Part shown: one piece after another, positions 51,201 through 61,185 of the stretch
Position numbering within the stretch: position 1 is the first letter of the stretch
How the letters are laid out: every line of letters starts with the position of its first letter
NCBI GenBank assembly: GCA_019802505.1
Contig: JAFMOC010000246.1
Location: forward strand, 574,501-638,500
Length of the DNA stretch: 64,000 nt
DNA from: Corydoras sp. C115
Lineage: Eukaryota; Chordata; Actinopteri; Siluriformes; Callichthyidae
Direction: 5' to 3'
Position numbers and translations under genes: made by a program
Notes under the pieces: model-generated
What the model saw: the letters and a program-made list of their open reading frames with translations, nothing else
What the model was told of the DNA's origin: nothing
Databases searched by the model: none

Positions 51201-54200
51201 TGGGTGTCCTCCGGGTTCTCCGGTTTCCTCCCACAGTCCAAAAAACATGGATCAAGGTCCAATTGAATTCTTCAAATTGCCCCATATAGAGTGTGTTTGT
51301 CTGTGTTGAGTGAGTGTGTGTCCAGTGATAGATTGGCGTCCTGTCCTGGGTGTATCTGCCCAGCGCCCGAAACGTTCTCCCCTGGATGGGCATGGGAACC
51401 CCCCCTCCCTCCCAGCGACCCTTGTAGAGGATAAAGCAGAAGATAATGGATGGAAAGAAGAAGTAAAGAAGTCCCAGGGTTCTTAAGCTGTGAGATTTCC
51501 AGACACCAGAGATGGTTTTAAAGGTGACACCTTCAGGGTCTTAGAGTCAAAAGTTCAACATTTGGCTTTCTCTTCTTCTCTTAAAGCGAACTCCATGTCA
51601 GATCCATCACAACCCAAAAGGAACGTCCATGAATGAACAATGAATCACACGTTCTTCATCTTATTTAATAAACCATTGGTATTTTTAGAAGGCAATGGGA
51701 GACAGAACCGAACACAAAGGTCTCTCAACCAAATATATCCCATCTCATCACGTCCAAGTGGGAAGCCAAACAAACATTTGAGGAAGTCCCACCAATTTTC
51801 TGGTGTAGTTAAAAAAAAGGCACAGTATCACCTTCCAAATGGCACTACAGATGCAAATCAGAGCTTCGTCTGCGCTCTTGAATCCACGGTCTGCACATCA
51901 AGCCGAGGAGAGCAAACATAATTAGCTCGAGTGGCGAGCACAAAGAGAATGAATACTAATCCCAGCTCAGGGGTTTCGCAGCTTTATGTGAAGTTCGGCA
52001 AAAGCGGCAGCCCTCCTCGTTGGCGACGCGGCGCGAGGGATAAACAGAAGCTCGAACGGAGGGAGTTTTGGGAGAGGATGCTGAGATTGTGGTTCATTAG
52101 GAGCGAAAAAAAAAAAAAAAAAAAAAAAGCCGTGTGTAATTAGCTAAATCTTTCCCGTGCCGTCGTTTGTTTCCTTCGGCTGACGTATTTACTTTTGCAC
52201 CCAACAGGCTCCTCGCCATCACACTTCCAGAGGGAGGAAACGTTGAAAGCCAAGGAGGATTTTCTCGATTTTGCGTCGAGAATGCAATGGGAATCACGAG
52301 AGGGTTGCGAGGCATGCAGCGTGAACATAAAGGGCTAAAGGGGGCAGCAGCTTTGCTTTTATTACGGCAATAAGCCTGTATATTATACCTGAATAAACTG
52401 AATACAGTTAATGCATTCTGCATGGGAAGCTCAGAAACGCTGAGTCAAACGTTTCAACCATAACGCTAACGTCGCCATTCTCAGGATCCTGAATCCGGGC
52501 GCGAGTGGCAATAATAACCTGCATGTGGCGGCGGGGTGGCAGCTGAACAGGTCGGGGACCCGGGGCAAGGATTGAAAAGAAGGATTAAAATGGGCCCAAA
52601 CAGTCGAAGTGCAAGTGCAAAGGGGCAGATGGGGGATTTGGAGCCGAGGGGCGCACACAGTGCGTTGGCCTCAATCCACAGAGCACTGTTTGCCATTCCA
52701 AACAGACACACATTGGCACCATTCACAGAACACCGTCGGGATATGTTAGCACCACAATTACTTTATATGATTTCGGCATGTTAACGCGACGTTCTCGATT
52801 CTCACCGTGGGGAAGCTGAGGGGTGGGGCAACTCTATGGACGACCCTGTGTTCTGACCTCATCCATACTTCAAGCATCTGTCTGTAATAACGTAACAAGG
52901 CCTTGTAGACGGCGCCAGGGAAGCCATTGGGTGGTGTCTTGCCCAATGGCACTTCAGACATAGCACTTGGTGGGACCGCGAAATCGAACCGGGGACCTTC
53001 AGGGCGCAAGGCTGGCTGGTTCTTACACCACAAGCCTACGCCTGCTCAAAGGGACCAAACATTTACGTCAGTTCTAACTCAAGCCACGCGTCTGTTGGCA
53101 GATCTTGTGCAACAGTCGGGTATACCGTCAGCTGTTAGTTCAAGCCCTCATCCTATCCCGGCTTGATTATCGTAATGTGTTGCTTGCCGGTCTCCCAGCT
53201 TCCACAACCAGACCTCTACAACTAATTCAGAACTCTGCAGCCCGACTTCATTTCTACCAACCCAAGTGAACTCATGTCATTCCATTGGCTGCTGCATTCA
53301 GTACAAGTCACTGACTCTGATCTACAGGACCATTTCTGGATTTCTGCCCTCTTACCTTCAATCCATCTCACTTCTTAAACTTAAAATTCTCCAAAATGGT
53401 GGAACCATCTTTCCAACTCTTTCCAGTCACTTGGCATTTTTTTAAGAAAACACTGAAGATGCATCTTTTTTAACAAACACCTGTTGTAGAAAAAAAAAAG
53501 GAAAATAAAAAAAAGGGGGATGGGGTGCAGCATCATATATAATGATCAGGTTTGATTATTCTACAGTGTAGCTGGTTTTCTTCATAAATACTCACTTGTG
53601 TTCTTCTCATTTGTAAGTTGCTTTGGATAAAAGTGTCGGCTAAATGACTCAATGTAACGTAAAAGTGTTAGGTTATTAGAATTTAGAATAATTGTTTTAG
53701 CGGTTCCCATTAGGGGTCACCACAGTGGAGCTGTTTCTCTTTCCTACTGCACAACGCTGTCACACTGTCCTTATACACATCCTCACCAACCTCACACACT
53801 TCTCTGCAACTCCTGCTTTCCTCAGACAGTACCTCACCACATCTCTTTTCTCTGGTACATTTATCAGCCTCTTCATTACCTCAACCTCCTTCTACACCCT
53901 TTCACCATTTTCACCATTTTATTAGCTTTACTAGTACTATAGATGAACTTTGTGGTTACAAACCTTCAGCCTGTAGTCCATCTGTTTACGACATACTCCG
54001 TTATTCCTCTTTATTTCTTAAATGTAGCTCATGTGGTTTATTCTCAGTAACACAGAACTAAAACGTGAGAACGGACACAAGGAGGAAGGCTTCGCACCAG
54101 ACGTAGAACCCCCGTTATTTATACCTACCACCTGTTTGTGGTAAACCACGATATTATATGCACTGAAGATTGCATTATTCATTTTGTGACCACTGTGGAT

Positions 54201-57200
54201 TTAAAGGTGTTGGATTAACGTGAGATCCGGGCTTTTTTTTACGACAGTGAACCACATCGGGATGGTTAGCCAATAACACAGGAAAACATCCATCATGTTT
54301 AGAATGAAAGAAAACGAGAGCGCCACCAAATCACTGTTTGTTCTCAAACAGCTGACTCTAATTAGGATCGTGACAGGTGCCGGGACCTATCCCCGCACTC
54401 CGGGGTGAACATCAGGGAAACTCAGAGGCCATCAGAGGACAGGCACACAATGCAAATCCACCCTAAGTGTATTTGGCTGTGGGAGAGGACTGCCCATCCC
54501 AGGAGGGAGTCTCTCTCACACACACACAGGGAGAACATGCAAAATATCTGTATGGTGGAAAAGAAATCCCACGAGTTTCCAGAAGCACTGCAGGATGTGC
54601 CATGATAAATATTACATTGAGATAAATTAATGCAGAGCGCGGAATGAGCTCCGGGGCTAACGGGCTATTCTAATTCAACTCCAACTAAAACTCACATCCC
54701 CAAAACACGGCCGAGCCCAAGGGTACGCGCCTCTGCTCGGTGTTTAACATTTAAACTGCAGAGCACACACTAAGAGACGCTCGTGTGTCAGGGTCTCGCT
54801 GCGAACATCAGCCACAAGCCTATTACGGAACACCAGCTGAGTCCTGTGTCTTCCCTCCTGCTGGGCGGCAGATAGAGCTCAGGTGGCTAAAGCTACACAT
54901 GCATAAAATTACTACACACGAACCATAGGTGTGCGATTACACACAACCCACAGCCTTCAGCTGCTGTTACAGATACCCACTGCGCGTGGTGTCCGAACCG
55001 GCTGTTTCCGAACCAGTGCCAGTCTGATGGATCCGTATATTTAATATGGATTGGTCACCAAATAACCCTCAATTTTAAGACCCCATGCAAAATAAATAGA
55101 AAATCTAATAGTGGTTAGTGTTTAGCACGTTCGCCTCTCAGCACCAGGGATTCCCGGTTCGAATCCCCATCTGGGTGGAGTTTCCATGTTCTCCCCGTGT
55201 CCGCATGGGTTTCCTCCAGGTTCTCCGGTTTCCTCCCACAGCCCAAAAACATGGATCAAGTCAATTGAGTTCTCCAAATTGCCTCATATAGAGTGTGTCT
55301 GTGTGAGTGAGTATGTGCCCAGCGATGGATTGGCGTCCTGTCCTGGGTGTATCTGCCCAGCGCCCAAAACGTTCTCCCCTGGATGGGCATGGGGAACCGC
55401 CCCGCGACCCTAATAGAGGATAAAGCGGAAGATAATGAATGAATGAATGGTCACTAAATAACCCTCAAGTTTATGACCCCATGCAAAATAAGTAGAAAAT
55501 GTAATAACTGGGCGGCACGGTGGCTTAGTGGTCAGCACGTTCGCCTCTCAGTGCTGGGGATTCCTGGTTCGAATCCCAATCTGGGTGGATTTTCGATGTT
55601 CTGGCCGTGTCTGCGTGGGTTTCCTCCGGGTTCTCCGATTTCCTCCCACAGTCCAAAAAACATGGATCAAGTCAATTGAGTTCTTCAAATTGCCCCATAT
55701 AGAGTGTGTCTGTGTGAGTGAGTGTGTGCCCAGCGATGGATTGGCGCCCTGTCCTGGGTCTATCTGCCCAGTGACCAAAACGTTCTCCCCTGGATGGGCA
55801 TGGGGAACCCCCCCGCAACCCTAATATAGGATAAAGCGGGAGATAATGGATGAATGAATGTAATGACTGTGGCTCAAACAACAGCTTCTTTGTTTAACGC
55901 AACACCGGATCGATCACAATCCCTTTGTGTTCCCTCTAAAGATGGAGAACTGGGTCTTCTGTAATGTGATCTCCGTGTCTTTGGCGTGGTCATTAGACTC
56001 ACATGCCACACGATTAGTTCCAACTCTGGCTGCACCTGAAGCCAATTATCATCCCCAGCGCTGAGCGTGGCTGGTCTCAGAGCTCCTGAGCGTCATCGCT
56101 GGGACATTGCCTCATAAAATTGTGCAATCTTGAGGGGCGGGTCTGCTTCATTTTACCCCTCTCGCTTGTACTTTCAGCACATGGCCCGTTTCCATGTCTC
56201 TGGCTGGACCCTGCTCTGTGCTTCATGTTTGGATGCATTCATTCATGGCTTCACTGCTGCATCATTTTAATTCGGCAATATTCTGGCCAGTCTGGAACTC
56301 ATCTAGAACCAGCACTCATGTAGAGCATGAAAAGGATCTTCACATGCTGAATTCTTGATGTTGTCCTTTCAAATATTTTCGACCGACCCCCAAGCTGTGG
56401 CTGTGGTTGTTGGTCTGGGGTTGTAATTAAATATTAATACTCTGAATACCTCTTCTCTTTACTGGGGGATGACATATTGGGTTATTGTTTAGTGCATTCG
56501 CCTTACAGCACAAAGGTTCTGGGTTGTCAAGTAGAATAGACAAAAAAAAAAAATTGTGTGTGGTTAGCATGTTCTCCCCCTGTCTGTGTGGGTTCAGCAC
56601 TAAAGTCTTGCTGGTATGTGAATTGGTGCAGGTTTAAATGCGTTTATGGGACTGTTTTCCTGCCCTGTGCATACTGCTTTCTGAGTATTGGGTTTTTCTT
56701 GAGTATTGAGTGTAAAATTTTTATATTACGTTCTAAATTTGGTGTCCCGACACGGCGGAAGAAGATCAGTGTCATCTACTGAGCATTTTAAATACGGTCA
56801 TAAGATTTACCCTTTTTTCACTTAGCAATGGTTGTAATTAAATGTTAAATGTTAAAATATGAATCCCCTGATTGGTTCAGTAAATTTAAAAATGTTTTTT
56901 TTTTATGGTTTATAGCCTGATTGGATTACCATCCATCCATCCATTATCTTCCGCTTTATCCTATATTAGGGTCGCGGGGAGGGGGGGTTCCCCATACCCA
57001 TCCAGAGGAGAATGGGCACACACTCACTCACACAGACACGCACACAAACACCCCATAGATTATATGGGGCAAATTTGAGAACTCAACTGACCTTGAGCCA
57101 TGTTTTTGGACTGTGGGAGGAAAACCGGAGAACCTGGAGGAAACCCACGTGGACACGGGGAGAACATGGAAACTCCACCCAGATGGGGAATCGAAACGGG

Positions 57201-57519
57201 AATCCCCAGTGTTGAGAGGAGAACATGCCAAATCACTAAGCCACCGTGCCGCCCCCTGATTGGATTACGTAACCCGTTATTCCAACCTGTCAATCTTATT
57301 AGTCCAGTTATAATTACTCTATTCATTTGGAAATTAAATCCGTTGTCCAGCACGTTTGGTCAGCTTTGGCTATTTTAAAACGCTGCCTGCTAAAGTTGGA
57401 ACACTCCACCAAACTTTCGGTCCTTTTGGCAAAAGAAGGCAGAGAACCGAGATCAATGTATTTGGTTGCAGAGAGCCGAGCTCAGCACTTTTCTGATGGC
57501 GTTTGCAAATTCAGAGTTC

Positions 57520-57559
<40 letters not shown>

Positions 57560-60500
57560 TATGAGATGAGACAGCAGATGACAGAGTGATCAGGAGCTGC
57601 ATCTTTAGAACATTAGCTAAATTGCATCTGTGCTCCGTTTTCAATAAATCTAAGGTCAAAAGACTCGGCTCCGTCTTGAATTCCCCTCTAAATTGGTGAA
57701 ATCTCGTGCAGGGTTGAGTTTCACTCAGAGACAGATCTGGGCCGGCAAACGGCGCATGTGAAACTAAATCTGTTCTATTTTGGAGGTAAAAAAAAAAAAA
57801 AAGGCTCTAGTATGACCTCAAGGTCTGTATTTGATGTGTTCTCCTGTTTCCCAGAGCCTTGAAAGCCATTACAACACATTACACGACCACAGAATGACAC
57901 CAGCCTCCGTCAGCTCATGTGAACAGACCGTGACATCATCAGTCAGACCGACGGGAGCCACGATTTAATACAACTGTTTACTCCACCTGATTTACTTAAC
58001 AATATGTTAAAAACGGCTCACTTCACCACCATCATCACCATCATCATCATCATCATCATCATCCATCCATTATCTTCCTCTTTATCATTTATTAGGGTCG
58101 CCCATCCAGGGGAGAACGTTTCGGGCGCTGGGCAGATACACCCAGGACAGGACGCCAATCTATGACTGGGCACACACTCACTCACACAGACACACTCTAT
58201 ATGGGGCAATTTGGAGAATCCAATTGACCTTGAGCCATGTTTTTGGACTATGGGAGGAAACCGGAGAACCCGGAGGAAACCCACAGGGACACGGGGAGAA
58301 CATGGAAACTCCACCCAGATTGGGATTCGAATCAGGAATCCCTAACACTGATAGGAGAACATGCTAAAGCACTAAGCCAACGTGCTGCTCCATCATCATC
58401 ATCATATCAACCTTTAACTTACTGTTTAAAACTCTACACCTTGTTCTTGTTAAACACCTGGGGGGGGGGGGGGGGCGACAGATTGGTTTATTATGTAGTG
58501 CATTCGCCTTACAGCACAAAGGTTCTGGGTTGTCAAGTAGAATAGACAAGAAGATATTTCTTGGGTGTGTTTGGCATGTTCTCCCACTGTCCCTCTGTGT
58601 GGGTTCACTCCTGAAGTCTTGCTGGTATGTGAATTGGTGCAGGTTTAAATTTTTTCACTTACCCAATGGTTGTAATTATTCACTCATTCATTATCTTCCA
58701 CTTTATCCTATTTTGGCGTCGCGCGGGGGGGGGGGGGGGGGGGGGTGTTCCCCTTGCTCATCCAGGGGAGAACGTTTCGGGCGCTGGACAGATAGACCCA
58801 GGACAGGACGCCAATCTATCACTGGATACACACACTCACACAGACACACTCTATATGGGGCAATTTGGAGAACTCAATTGACTTGATCCATGTTTTTGGA
58901 CTGTGGGAGGCAACCGGAGAACCCGGAGGAAACCCACGTGGACACGGGGAGACCGTGCAAATTCCAACCAGATGGGGATTCGAACCGGGAATCCCTAGTG
59001 CTGAGAGGAGAACATGCCAACCACTAAGCCACCGTGCCACCCTGGTTGTAATTAAATATTGAAAATATGAATCCACTGATTGGTTCAGTAAATTAAAAAA
59101 TGTGTTTTTTTATGGTTTATAGCTGATTTCCATTTATTTCACCTGATTGGATTACGTAACCTGTTATTCGTCCAGTTATAATTACTCTGTTCATTTGGAA
59201 ATTATGAATTTCCAATTGTCCAGCACGTTTGGTCAGCTTTGGCTCATTTAAAACGTGTTATATAAAAAAAATGAAATTGAATTGAACAGCAGGGAGTTTT
59301 CCCTTAAAATAACAACACAACAGGGAGGTTTTTTCTTGCCACTGTCGCTTCAGCTTGCTCTTTGGGGGTTCAAAGGCTTACAACTCTGTAAAGCTGCTTT
59401 GTGATGATGTACTATTGTAAAAAGCGCTCTATAAGTAAATGACTTGCGTGCTCTTTGGGGGTCTGAGCTTTAGAGTTTTCTATAATTGCTTTGAATCTCC
59501 GCTTCATTGTAAAAGTTGTTATATTTACAAGTTTAAATAAAAACCACCTTGCGGTTGGATTATGAGATGCATTCAGCGTAGCATCGTTGTAACAACCTCA
59601 TGCACGGCCACATTCATTTCCATCCGAGCTGCAAAAGCTCTTGACGATGGTTGAACCAGCTGGTAAATCTTTTACAGACCAACCCAAAGACTTTAATAAA
59701 GTCAAAGCTCTGTGAGGGACTCATTATTTATGACCCCTCCATTCACAATATGGCTCCCGGGCTTGGTCTGTAATATTCATTGGAAGACTGACGGGATTGA
59801 TGTGGTAAACCTGGTCATTCATTACCGTCAGGTTCTCAAAGTTCCTGGTTTTGGACCCGAACAGCCAAAGCAACTTAGCCGGAAGTTATCTCTCGCTTTA
59901 TCCTCTATTAGGGTCGCGGTGGGGTTCCCCATGCCCATCCAAGGGAGAACGTTTCGGGCGCTGGGCAGACACATCCAGGACAGGGCGCCAATCCATCACT
60001 GGACACACACTCACTCACACAGACACTCTACATGGGGCAATTTGGAGAATTCAATTGACTTGAGCCATGTTTTTTGGACTGTGGGAGGAAACCGGAGAAC
60101 CCGGAGGAAACCCACGCGGACACGGGGAGAACATGGAAACTCCACCCAGATGGGGATTCGAACCGGGAATCCCTAGCGCTGAGAGGCGAACATGCTAAAC
60201 CATTGAGCCACCGTGCCGCCCCCAAGCAAAAATGTGATTTGCAAAGTTGCGCAACGTGTTCTAGTAAAACCAGCGGATCATTTTGTTAAGGGGATGTAAT
60301 TGTTCGCTCACATTTTCTCGAGCCAACAGGTGGAGAAAAAAAAGAAATCCATTTCACTGCCAGAAGAACGGGTCAAAGAGATTAACTTTTCTAAACAAGT
60401 GAGTTCATTAAGTTTCCGCTCTCTTGGCAAGCGCCGTCGCGGTCCATCGCAAGAACAACTGGACAGCCCTACCATCTCACGAACGGCTCGACCCTGAAAG

Positions 60501-61000
60501 CAAGCTGGATCGGAACGGGTTCACAACATAATGCATCCCATTACAGCGACCCTGCCCCGCTGAGGAGTTCCTAAATGTCTCCTGGAAGCAAACCCAGAGG
60601 TGTAACTACGATAAAACAGCGTGAACTGACAGCTCTATACAGCACACCGCCGGTCAGGAACCGATGAATCAACCTTCACTCGCTCGCAGCCTGGACGTCC
60701 AGCCCTTAGATCGGGGGTTGTTTTAATTCCCTGAAAACTGGACAATTCTAGCCCTACGCAGCGTTAAACGGCACATAAGTGTCCTTAAATTCTGGAAATA
60801 TCGAGAACATCCAGGTTCGGCCGTAGACATTTTAAATATTAACTTTAGTAAATCAATCATTCAAATCAAATCAAATAAAAAAGCACTGAACAGTACAATC
60901 TACCCCACATCTGCTCCAATATGCATATTCAAGGAAAAAGTATACCATATGCACAGTACATCCTTTAGAACCTTGTCAATGTGTGTATATGTTACACTGT

Positions 61001-61036
<36 letters not shown>

Positions 61037-61152
61037 CAATGCCTATGATTAGCCCTAATAGAAGATATGTCTTTAAGAGCCTTAAGGATGCACTAAGCGA
61101 TGATGTCATGCACCTGCCCTGCCATGAGCGTAGCATGTACACACACCCCGAA

Positions 61153-61185
<33 letters not shown>

